The notes under the pieces were generated by a model, which was not told where the DNA came from, made no database searches, and was given only the letters and a program-made list of their open reading frames with translations. From assembly GCF_030704535.1 (NCBI RefSeq), contig NC_081809.1, positions 823,501 to 887,500 of the forward strand: a DNA stretch of 64,000 nt, read 5' to 3'. The translations under genes were made by a program, and so were the position numbers. The stretch is from Vitis vinifera (lineage: Eukaryota > Streptophyta > Magnoliopsida > Vitales > Vitaceae). Below, piece by piece: positions 12,430 through 23,122 of this stretch; the stretch's first letter is position 1, and every line of letters begins with the position of its first letter.

Positions 12430-13204
12430 TTTTCAGGGAGAACGCCCGGAGGCCTCCAATTTCCGATGAACTTTCCGGCCACAGTTTAGATCGCTGCGTA
12501 AAAAACGTGTCTGCAAAGCAAAGATCGTCTCCGGCTTTTCGTTTTTATAAGAAGGTGAGTTTCGGCTTCTATGTCGACATGGTGTTAAAAGAGATGGGGT
12601 TTATTTCAAAAGTGTGGGCCAATGATATCGTAGCACATCATGGTGAGGGCAGGATACTCGTGGCACTTGATTAGTATGTAAGGGTACTTTGGTAAATTGG
12701 TCTGTACATTTTTCCTCGAAATATCTTGAAAAATAACTCTAAAAAATTTGTTGAAATATAAAAAATAATTTTTTTCAACTCAACGAAAGTAGTATTCTTT
12801 TACTTACGATGAAAAAATAATCAAAATATTTTTCACATTTTTAATTATTTCTTTAGAAATTGCAAACATTCAAATTTATTTTCAAAGCAATTTCTAATTT
12901 CTATGAACAAATTTAAGATTTTAAAATATATTATTTTGATTTTAAAATATATTTGTAATTTGATTCCATTATTTTATATTTTGATTTATATTTTTTTATA
13001 ATATATACTCTAATTCATAGTGTATTTTTATGGTAGTTTAAACTTTAAAGTTTAAACAAATCAAATTGAAGCTGGAATTAGAAGTAGGATTCCAAATGCA
13101 TGGAGTAAATTTGCCAAGAGGCTGTTAGAAAATACGAGTTGAAAACTAGAAAATTGGAAACATACAGTGACCATGAAAATCAAAGGGAATTTATACAATA
13201 GAGA

Positions 13205-15003
13205 TCAATTCTTCACTGAAATCCAGCGATTACTCCGCGAGCCATAGCTTGATGTTAGCAAGGTAGCATAGAGGAGCTCGTTCCACGAGTCTGGAACCCC
13301 AGGAAGGCACCAGTGGCTGCAGTCTTGAACCATTTCGTTACTCCTTGACGCCTCCGGCTGTCGAAAGATGGAGGGATGCCCGTCTTTCCTGTAGTCTGTC
13401 ATTTTCGTAATGTTGAGATACAACACCGGTGTTATCATCTCTGCTATCACTGACTCAAGGGTCCTCATCATCCATGGATATGGCGAAAGCTGGGTCTCGT
13501 TTGTTATCGGCCGCGTCTCGCCGTCGCAGTTCCCACAGGAATTCCACTGCCCACCTCTGCAACTCCACCGTCAAGCACAATCCCATCACTGGTATGCCAC
13601 CATGAAAATTCCGATGGAAAGGAGAGAGAATGAGATTAATTATATACCTGAAATGAGAAGCTGAGAATCCCCGGAAGAACACCCTGGTGCGGTTAGAGTC
13701 GATGTTGGCGTCGACCCATTGCGCCCATGTCCTTAAGGCTTTGGTGTATGCTTCTGTCACTTCTAGCTTGTTGTACACATGCTTGCCCTCCTGGAAGTAA
13801 TTCTGGCTGAAATGGGGAAGAAAATATGAACTTTTTCTGAGAAGAAAGAACCGGAATCATTGATGAAAATTCAATGTTGGAGACCTAGAACAGAGTAGAT
13901 GATCGTACCCTCTGTAGGTTTTCTGGTGCGTCCACCAGTGGCCTGTGTTGAAGACGATTATATCAGCGTCTCTGTACTTGGAGGAAGAATCTTGGATCAC
14001 GTCGAGCCTGAGTGTCGCTCTTAGAGTTCTACTTATAGTTTCTTGTACGAGGAATGGTGATCTGACGAAGTCGATTGAGCATTTATAGTCCTACAGAATT
14101 GCAAGAACATAAACATTGGTTAAAGCTACTGCAAATTTTTTAGTTTAATAATAATGAAAATTGTGTCTCTGATTTTTCTTCTTTATCCTACATTTTTCTC
14201 AGCAGGTAAACGGATTCTTACCAGGAATCTAAACGAATAGAACCCCTGAGTTCTGAACTCCCGCTTCCCCGAGACTTCAAAGACTCTGCTCTTATCCACC
14301 AATGACTCTCTCAAAGCACAGACCAGCGATTCCCACATGTTCCGATTCAAGGAGTCGCCGACGAACATCAGCCTTTTCCCTCTCAACATCTTCAACATTT
14401 TCCTCCCATCAAACCTGGATTAAATTGATTTAAACCCATATATAAGATCGTAACATATTGCATAAAATTGATCAAGAATTCGATTTCCCACCTTGGGATC
14501 TGGCACCCCTGTGGCTTCCACCGGAAACGGAGATAATCGGAATCCGGCCGGCCGTTCTTGAAGCAGTTGAAGGCGTCGTCGATGTACGGACAAGACCCAG
14601 GTGGGTAAACCGGCTCAGAATCATCCAAAACCCAGTTACCATCAAAGATGTCACAAGAACTGAGGTCACCCACTGCATCAGACTCGCTGTTTCTTGGACT
14701 CTTCCGGGTTTCTTTGACTGCTGAGAGTGAAGCGCCCTCAGTGCGAGTCCCATGTGAGTTGGACACGAGATGAGCGCAGAAAGTGGTGGGCGAGGCGCGG
14801 TTTGAGGTGGGGAGAAGACGAGAAACGAGAGTTTCAGCGGCCACGACCGGCGAGGTATCGGCGAAGGTTGCTGAGAAGAAGAAGAAGAAAGAAAGAATGC
14901 GAAGTGACCCTACAAAGAAGTGGGTTCTGGGGGGTGAAATAGGGAAGGAAAGGGTTCTTGGAGCGTGTAGGGGAGTGGAGAAGAGGTTCTTGAGAGACGC
15001 CAT
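13205..15003 (-). CDS. TBL/PMR5-type polysaccharide O-acetyltransferase, 5 exons
   Basis: Trichome-birefringence-like protein. Family members are Golgi type II membrane proteins that O-acetylate xylan, mannan, xyloglucan or pectin. Exons: 14492-15003, 14222-14414, 13909-14090, 13648-13806, 13205-13556; 465 residues. An N-terminal hydrophobic anchor lies at about residues 29-48, followed by a variable linker. The TBL domain begins at [20 protein letters not shown]. The catalytic GDS motif (about 190-192) lies in [16 protein letters not shown], and the DxxH motif lies in [20 protein letters not shown] (Asp about 427, His about 430). The start is the ATG at 15003; the open frame extends upstream only by a non-ATG codon. 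Substrate cannot be told from sequence; the general look is of the TBL1/2/4-type group. Confidence 0.9.
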
Positions 15004-15147
15004 TGGAGAAGAAAGTGAAACCAACCGTGGAAAAATGGGTTTCTTTGTGCTTTGTATGGAGGATGCTGCATTGGTGGTTTTGCTTCGTTTGAAAGACGAG
15101 AGGCGGTTGAAGCCTTGGAGGTGGTGGGACTCGGCGAGGGAATTTTA

Positions 15148-15924
15148 GGATCGGGTTAAATGTACAGTGGGCATGTTTTCCTGGTTTTTTTTTAATTAAT
15201 AATTAAAATTTATTTATTTTATTATGAAGGAGAATTTACTCATTAAATTAATTAAGGCCTTTAAAACAAAAAAAAAAAAAAAAACCGTTGCCTGAGCTTT
15301 CATATTAATATATTTTTTTAATATATAAATTCTTTTAATAAAATTACACAAATACCTCAAAAAAAATATTTTTGGCATACTATCAATTAAAAAGACTCAA
15401 ACTTTAGGTGTTGACTATCTGTAACAATCAATATTAGATAAATTTAGTCGATTATAAATATTTTTTGAAAACTTTTTTTAAAAATAATTAATTTTTAAGC
15501 TGAATATGAGGTATTTTAAGGAAGCTTTTTAGATTATTTTAAGGAATATTTGAAAATATGAAGATTATTTAAGGAACTTTTGGTTAAAACTAATTTTCAT
15601 ATTTGAATTCCTAATCATAATTTTGTTTTTAATTCACTCCAAGTTTCTCACAAGGCATAATCACAATTAGGTTCATTGATACAATTACAACTTCATCATG
15701 CACAATGTCATAAATTAAGCCTGCAATTCACCTCTTAGTCCATCACTCCAAGCCAGGTTACAATGGATGATTTTTCCCTTCCTTTTTTTTTTCTTTCTTT
15801 TTCTCTTACAACACAAAGGTGTTTAACATTAATATTTCTAACATAATGCTAGCAAATTACTTCCATATTCTAGGCATCTCTCCACCATTTCAACCACATC
15901 AGCTGTAAGTATCAGAAGAATGTA
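15148..15924. other. Intergenic spacer
   Basis: AT-rich spacer between the 5' end of the TBL-type gene and the stop of the DUF7731-like gene. It has homopolymer runs and no convincing open frame. The part near 15830-15924 continues in frame beyond the DUF7731-like stop codon and probably includes its 3' UTR. Confidence 0.6.
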
Positions 15925-16831
15925 TCAAATCAGCAAACCACATCCTATAATCATCGGCATAAACCCGAAAAGGATCGATTTGCCAGCCTTGTTTGCACTG
16001 TTTTCGTCAGCCTCGATGTGCTCAGCCACATTGAAGTCACCTGTTCAAGGAACAAGCCAGCTTATGATGCTTGGAATTTGGCAGTCGTCAACCTAAAGGA
16101 TAGAAGAAGGATGTTTTTCAAGAGCTATACCTCTTTCACTGGTGTAGCTGCATCCTGCCTGGAGGGTCTCCCTTACGTCCTGTATCGTGGCTTTATTGTA
16201 AAAAAAAAAGTTTGATAATATGTTGCCAATGCAGGTGAGCACAAGGTGAGTCTCTTCCAGGCACGGTCCGTTGCAGTATTGATCAGTATATTCAGGTGGG
16301 ACGTTGATGTTTCCTCTCTCGTTTAATCTATAAGATTCCTCACAGCTGCTGTAGATCTGGGATTTGTTCCAAACAGGCAAAGAATTCATATACCAAACTA
16401 ACTGATGAGAAGGTTTCTCAGTAGATAACATTACCCACCAAGCAAAGATCATAAACAAAAGCAAGCACATAAAGTTTCTATCAGAATTGGCGTTGAGTTG
16501 TATTATAGATGTAGTACTCGCAAAAAAATCACTTACGAACTTGTCATTGAAACAGAGCAAGGCTTTTGCTACAATCTGAGCTGGGTCTCCATCTACGGCA
16601 CCTGTTTGAGGAATATCATGACCATCTACAGAACCTGTTTCAGGCAGATCTTCATGTGCATTCCCTGTTAATGACCAGAGTGGCAATCAATACTGATGTT
16701 GATAAACCAGAAAAGCAAAACGCAAGGAAAGACTTGTTTCACCATTATTTACCGAATTTGAAACCAAAAAAAGAGACATAAACCAGAGCAACAAGTAGCA
16801 CCCAACATTTGGTGGTAACTGAGAATGCCAT
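15925..16831 (-). CDS. DUF7731-like small secreted/membrane protein, 4 exons
   Basis: Exons: 16753-16831, 16537-16664, 16131-16356, 15925-16040; 182 residues, all with GT-AG borders and in frame. Residues 1 to about 25 form a signal peptide or anchor (CWVLLVALVYVSFFGF). The middle is cysteine-rich and conserved in plants (ALLCFNDKF, SSCEESYRL, PEYTDQYCNGPCLEETHLVL, FYNKATIQDVRE). The C-terminus is hydrophobic (SILFGFMPMIIGCGLLI) and stops at TGA 15925-15927. The frame then stays open for 28 more codons that continue the hydrophobic stretch (YILLILTADVVEMVERCL), so the stop may be premature in this allele. Function is unknown. The domain name is from memory. Confidence 0.8.
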
Positions 16832-17561
16832 TACAGAAGCTTGAGGACAAGTTGAGCTCATGGAGCAGAGACTGAGATTGTAAATGATCAGAAGAATTTA
16901 ATAATAGGCATTAAAGTTTGTTTGGTAAATGGAATTGGGAAAGGAAACCCACTTGGTGGTCTGTTCTATATTTTGGGCAAGAAATGGAGGAAGGGCAAAG
17001 ACTAGCAGTGAGAGGGCAGTTGGAGTGCAAGCCACCAACTTCTACTTACTGTGGACTTTCTCCTTTGAGTGTCAGAAACTAAACCTAAAGTTATTCTTGT
17101 CTCTCACACTTCCATTACTAGTTCGATTTACTCCATCATTCAAGTAATTCCAGGCAAGGCGTCACGCCAAAGCTCATTTTAATTTCTTATAGAACTTGGA
17201 AAGTGCTATACATCATCAATACGACTTGAGCAACTATGATCAACTACACTAAGAATATACCCAGAAAAAGACTTGAGGACTAGGATACCTCCTCCTGACA
17301 GGCTTAAGATTACGACCTAATGGACAGGTGACCAAGCAGAAGGTTTACCAAATCTGGTGTCACATATATTTTGTAGAAGCAGGTACACCAGTCTGGAAGA
17401 TGCATTACAGCTCAGTGAATCAATGGAAAATAGCCAGTATCTAGGCTAAGAATAAGCGATTCTGCAAGCAACTTGTATGGTCAAAATAAGTGTTAATCTA
17501 TAGATCATGTTGTATGATAGTCCTTACAACCATGACCGACAACGGTGCCTCAAGATGATAT
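16832..17561. other. Intergenic spacer left of the Copia element
   Basis: Contains the probable promoter and 5' UTR of the DUF7731-like gene at its left end, then moderately AT-rich DNA. I see no supported gene; a short open frame at 16929-17147 has no recognisable content. Confidence 0.5.
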
Positions 17562-17755
17562 TGTTGGTGTGAGTCATTAGAATTACTAGGTTATTGAAAT
17601 TGTAACTATAGAAATCCCTTAATTCAAGGGTCAACCATCAGTTTAGCCGAAGATATTGTATAGGCTAAGTATAGCATCCTAAATTATCTCCCTGTATCTC
17701 TATATCTTGACATTGAATCAAAGAAAAAAATAGAAAGTTTTTTTGCAATTTGACA
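17562..17755 (+). repeat. 5' LTR of the Copia fossil
   Basis: Starts TGTTGGTGTGAG and ends TTTGACA (TG...CA), 194 bp. It is preceded by GATAT and followed at once by the primer-binding site. Its right part matches 21136-21274. Confidence 0.9.
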
Positions 17756-20700
17756 TGGTATCAGAGCATGGTCGTGGGTTTCCTGTGACTTGACCATAGA
17801 AGGAGACCCAAACTACTCAGAATCCATGGCAGAATCCACCGAACTGATACAACCACCAAACACGACAACTGAATCCATCCTTGACAACCAAGATGACAGA
17901 GGTTCTGTCAAGGGCCCAAGCCTCATCACCATTACCCTTCACTGATTCCCCAACAGTACTAGGCATCAAGTTAGATGGTTCTAACTATGCCTTATGGTCC
18001 CAGGTTGTTGAGATGTATATCTCAGGCAAAAACAAATTGGGATACATCAATGGAGACTTACCACAACCATTAGAGACAGATCCATCCTTTCAAAAATGGC
18101 AGAGAATGCTATAGTGAAGGGGTGGTTGATCAACTCGATGGAATCCTTCTTAGTCGGGAACTTCATTCGCTTCCCGACTGCCAAGCAGGTTTGGGATTCT
18201 ATTACTACAACATACTTTGATGGATCCGACACATCACAAGTTTATGATCTCCGAAGGCGTGTAACTCGGATGCGGCAAGGAGGTGAATCCATTGAAAAAT
18301 ACTACAATGATCTACAAGGTTTGTGGCGCAAGATTGACTTTCGTCGCCCTAACCCGATGGAGTGTGCAGCGGATATACAAAAATATAACTCCATCCTGCA
18401 AGAGGAAAGAGTTTATATTTTTCTGGATGGGTTAGATGATTGACTTGATAATATTCGAAGTGATGTTCTTCAGTTGAAGCCCTTTCCTACTGTTGAGCAG
18501 GCCTATGCACATGTTAAAAGGGAAGATACTCGCCAAGTTGTGATGGCATCTAGGGTCGAGAATGCCTCTAGCAGTGCTGCCATGGCCACTAAAGGGGTTA
18601 AACCTGGTCAACCACAAACTTTGGTGAAGTTGGGGTCATCAACCAAAACTAAGTGCCAAACTAATGAGGGAAAGTGTACTCATTGTGGCAATACCCAACA
18701 CACTCGAGACACCTGCTTCAAACTACATGGGTACCCCGACTAATGGCATGAGTTGCAAGCCTAGAAAAAGAAGGATAACACAATGGCTAAGAAAGGCACG
18801 GGTCAAGCTGTTGTGGTCATTGTTGAGCCCCAGTTATCACTCATTCCCATGGTTGATTCTTCTACTATAGTCAACGATCGAGGTAATTGTGGACAAGTTT
18901 TGTGTAGCTCCAACACTTGAAATAATGGTGTCTAGATCATTTACTTAGGGGCCACGGATCACATGACCTTTGACCCGAGTGACTTTTCTCATACAACACA
19001 ACCACAACGAGTTTGCATTGCTAATGCCAATGGGGTGGCATATCCTATCACAGGGGCTAGAACAGTGCCCATTTCACCCTCTCTTTCACTCACTCACACG
19101 CTTCTTGTTCCATATTTATCAAACAAACTGATGTCAACAAGTTAAGTTACTGAAGAACTTAATTGTGTAGTATTAATATATCCTGCATTTTGTCTTCTTC
19201 AGGATATTCTCAGCAAGGAGATCATTAGGCATGGTACTAAGTAATGGAGGCTCTATTACTTCGATGATTTCAGCCCGAGAAAGGCAAATCACATGCAAAC
19301 TCAGGTCGGTAGCAAGGAAAGACAAATTTGTTTATGGCATCGTCGTTTAGGGCATCCATCCTTTGGTTATTTACGACACTTATTTCCAGATTTATTTTTA
19401 CATTTACCGAATATAGACTTTAAATGTAATACATGTATTATGGCTAAGAGCCATAGAATTTCCTATCCAACAAATTTGAATAAAAATGTTGTCCTTTTTT
19501 CCTTAATACACTCTGATGTATGAGGGCCTTCAACGGTGACTACTTCCTCAGGTTATCGATGGTTTGTGATTTTTGTTGATGATTGTACTCACATGACGTG
19601 GCTCTATCAAATGAAGACCAAAGATGAAGTCTTTCTTATTTTTCAAACATTTCATACCATGATTCAGACCGAATTCTCAACCAAGATACGAGTTTTTCGG
19701 TCCGACAATGGTGGGGAGTTTATTAATCAACACTTTTAGGCCTATTTCCAACATCATGGTCTACTCCATGAAACATCTTGCTCCCAGACCCCACAACAAA
19801 ATAGTATTGTCGAGAGAAAAAATCAGCATATCTTGGAGACCGCTCGCACTTTACTCCTTGGCACACATGTTCCTAATCGCCACTGGGATGATGCAATTGC
19901 CACTTCTATATACTTGCTCAATCGAATGCCTTCCAAAGTGTTGAATTTTAAGACTCCACTACAAGTTTTATCTACTCATTTTCCTGTGCCCTCAGTTCTT
20001 ATGCTTCTTTCTCGGGTTTTTGGATGTGTTGTTTTTGTCCATCTTCACAAGAATCAGCGTACCAAGCTGGATCCATGTGCAGTTCGGCGCATTTTTTTTG
20101 GGATATGGTTTACATAAAATAAAAAAAAAATAAAAAAAAATAAAAAGGCTATAGGTGTTATAACCCTACTGCCAATCGCACCTACATCACCACGGATGTG
20201 ACCTTCCTTGAGTCCGAGTCATTCTTCCAAACCAGGATGACTAATTCAGCTCTTCAGGGAGAGCCTACGGGTGAAGAGCCGAATTGGTTAATAACTCCAA
20301 GAGGCGAGATGACACTAGGAATTGAAATTGAAAATGAGGAACTACAACCACTGATGAACATTGCAGAATGGGAGATGTTATAGGTGGAGAAGGACCCGAG
20401 AGTGAAGAACTTGTCAATTATGAGCTTGCAAATTCCCCCCTCACTTCAGTACCCGAAGACTCTCCCACTGAGAATACTCCTGAGGTAAGCCATTCTACCA
20501 CTCCTCCATGTGATAATACCTTGGATACTCCTGCTGGTTACATATTGCCTTTCAAACACAATCATGGGAAACCACCTAATAGATATTCTCCTGATGAGGA
20601 AGAGAGAAGATCCAAGTACCCGATTGCAAATTATGTGTTCACTCAAGCACTCTCCGAGCCTATCAAAACCTTTACACACACCTTGTCCTCTTGCCACATC

Positions 20701-21135
20701 CCGAATAGTGTTGAATTAGCTCTAGCCGATCCAAAGTGGGCACAAGCAATACAAGAAGAGTTGGAGGCCTTACAAAAAAATAATACTTGGAGATTGGTTC
20801 CTCTATCGGAAAGGAAAAAATTAGTGGGATGTAAATGGGTATTCTCTATGAAATACAAGGTTGATGGATCGATTGACCGATACAAGGCAAGGCTCGTGGC
20901 GAAGGGGTTTACACAGACATATGGCATAGACTATTTAGAGACTTTCTCACCAATAGCTAAACTAAATACTGTGAGAGTACTACTATCTCTCGTAGCAAAT
21001 TTAGATTGGTCACTACTCCAACTAGACGTGAAGAACGCCTCTCCATGGCGATCTTGAAGAAGAGGTCTACATGGACATCCCACTAGGGTATACAACCTCT
21101 TTCGAAGTCAAGATTGTATGTAAGTTGGAGCGAGC

Positions 21136-21274
21136 ATTAATTCAAGGGTCAACAATCAGTTTAGCCGAAGATACTGTATAGGCTAAGCATACCATCCTAA
21201 ATTATCTCCCTGTATCTCTATATCTTGAAATTGAATCAAGAAAAAAAAATAGAAAGTTTTTTTGCAGTTTGACA
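21136..21274 (+). repeat. 3' LTR remnant of the Copia fossil
   Basis: About 139 bp aligning with the right part of the 5' LTR, with about seven differences, ending GACA and followed by GATAT. It marks the right border of the element. Confidence 0.85.
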
Positions 21275-21279
21275 GATAT

Positions 21280-23122
21280 CTGTCCAACCTAGCAATCTGC
21301 AGACACAACAAATTATTGGTTCATTTACTAAATTACTTAACAATATACTAGCAATTAACTATAGACAAAATACAAGTTATTCACCAAAAAAAAAAAAGAA
21401 AGAAAAAAATATTACAACGAAGTGGTTTGCAATAAAACCCATGATTTGTTTAAAGTCTGAGTGCCATCTGAATGTCGTATAGAAGAAAAACAATTCCATT
21501 TCATTTTCCGGAACAATTGAGGAAACAGATTCAGACTGGGGTCAATTCACAAGAACTGGACTTGACACCATAAGCATTATTATAAAAGAAATGCAAATAT
21601 ACATGTTACAAGATTGTTACATGTTTAATGCTGTCAGGAACAAAATGAATTCATCCCCAATGCAGTTTGAAACAGAGCGAACAGGATTGCAATTCCACTA
21701 GATGTCAGATGTTTCCTGAATTCAGCTCAACAAAGCCTCAGCTGAACTACCTGCCATGTAAGCTGCTCTTCCTCTATATCTTCTAGGGCCATGACTTCTT
21801 TAAAATCATCAGAAAACATATTTGTCTTGCTAACAAGGCCCAAGTCCATCTGAATATCCCCTCCAAGTGATCCGAGCATGTAAGGTTATGCAGAAAGATT
21901 TACAGACTGCTGCATCCAGTGGCCATCTCCTGACCACCACCTTCAATCTAATATTACCATGTAACACCATGTCTAGGAAGCAGTTCCTCTATCCTTCCTG
22001 TTATCATGGAAGTAGCCCAATCCATGCTGCAAAAACATGAAGAGTGAGGTGAGGTTCAGCTCATAACTACTTCAATGAGTTGCATCTGCTTCTGTGTCAA
22101 ATGGAAGTACAAAAACAAACAGAACCACCTTGACAGTTATACATCTCAATATTCCTCATATGAAACAAAGATATCACTAGGCTGTATATACTATAAAACC
22201 AGTCAAAATGTAAAATTTGAGACTACGTAAGAAAAATCTTTCAGCAAAAAGATAAGAGAATCCTCATCAGTAGTTTCCATCTGAAAAGAAACTTGCCACA
22301 AAATGAACAAAAAAAATAGTGAAATGGATATTTGTAGCTTCTTGGCTTTTATGGTTTGAGCCTTTTCGCTTCTTTTGTATACTTCTTGTACACTCTGAGG
22401 GCATTGCTTTTGGTGTCCCCTCTTTTCTTTATATACAACTTTTCTTTACTTATCAAAAAAAAATATATATATTCAGAATATTGGAATTCAATTGACTAAT
22501 TCATAGATCTAAGATCCACCTATATGAATTGAACGGTCCAAATGATCAGCTCTGAGATAAGTTATCAGAATAAATAGATCTTAAATCAGATTCAATTGAA
22601 TAATTGTTTTGGGCAAAGATTTAACACCCACTGATGTCTCAGTGTGAGTAACCAAGTCCAACTGATTCCCCCAAAATGAGCACAAGGAAAGCAACACAAT
22701 TCAAAGCACAAAATACCATCCCAATATCTTTTTTTACAAAAATATCTGATATTATAATTATTACCAAAAATTTGACTGAAGGGTAATAAATGGACAACTA
22801 TCTAAAAAAACAGAATTTTAGGATTGGATGCAATGAGTAAAACTGCATGACAGAGCCATTTTTGGAAGATCCATCTCAAAAACTTAACATGCATATCACA
22901 CCAGGAATTGGCGCAACTCTTTCTGGAAAAAAGGAAAAAAGTTCTATAAAAGCAAAATGAGTGACTTGTTATATACCTATGATCACTTGATTCCATGAAT
23001 GCAGAAGGTAGAACATCAAGAAGTCATGAATCATGGTGGCTGGATCTGTCTTCAAAGCCAAAAGCTTAGAAAAGCAGCACAAACTCATGAACCAAAAATC
23101 ACAATCTGGAAGAAGCCCAATC
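21280..23122. other. Spacer and probable PPR40 3' UTR
   Basis: No convincing coding exon is seen. The 21640-22060 and 22800-23120 stretches are less AT-rich and may be transcribed as a spliced 3' UTR of the PPR40-like gene on the minus strand (inference). A LINE 3' end lies at 22331-22463. Confidence 0.45.
22331..22463 (+). mobile_element. LINE 3'-end remnant
   Basis: Contains TTTTGTATACTTCTTGTACA, then CCCCTCTTTTCTTTATATAC, then ACTTATC followed by a poly-A run. This is the usual 3' end of plant L1-type LINEs. No open reading frame remains. It resembles the antisense remnant at 11100-11230. Confidence 0.6.

Larger units (their letters stand above)
17562..21274 (+). mobile_element. Copia-type LTR retrotransposon, broken fossil
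   Basis: A Ty1/copia element in plus orientation, about 3.7 kb, shorter than whole members of the family. The 5-bp GATAT lies at both borders (17557-17561 and 21275-21279), so insertion at one site is clear. Parts in order: 5' LTR; primer-binding site TGGTATCAGAGC (initiator tRNA-Met type) at 17756; gag-like region from about 17881 with a CCHC zinc knuckle near 18673-18740; pre-integrase and integrase-like region about 19300-19960; copia-type reverse transcriptase region about 20690-21040; 3' LTR remnant. The order integrase before reverse transcriptase identifies Copia. The copy is broken, with several breaks. LTR divergence of about 5% over the shared part suggests an age of a few million years. 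Confidence 0.92.

Noticed and set aside
15004-15024. Longer N-terminus for the TBL-type protein
   Set aside because: The extra codons begin with TTG, not ATG; the ATG at 15003 gives a normal TBL signal anchor.
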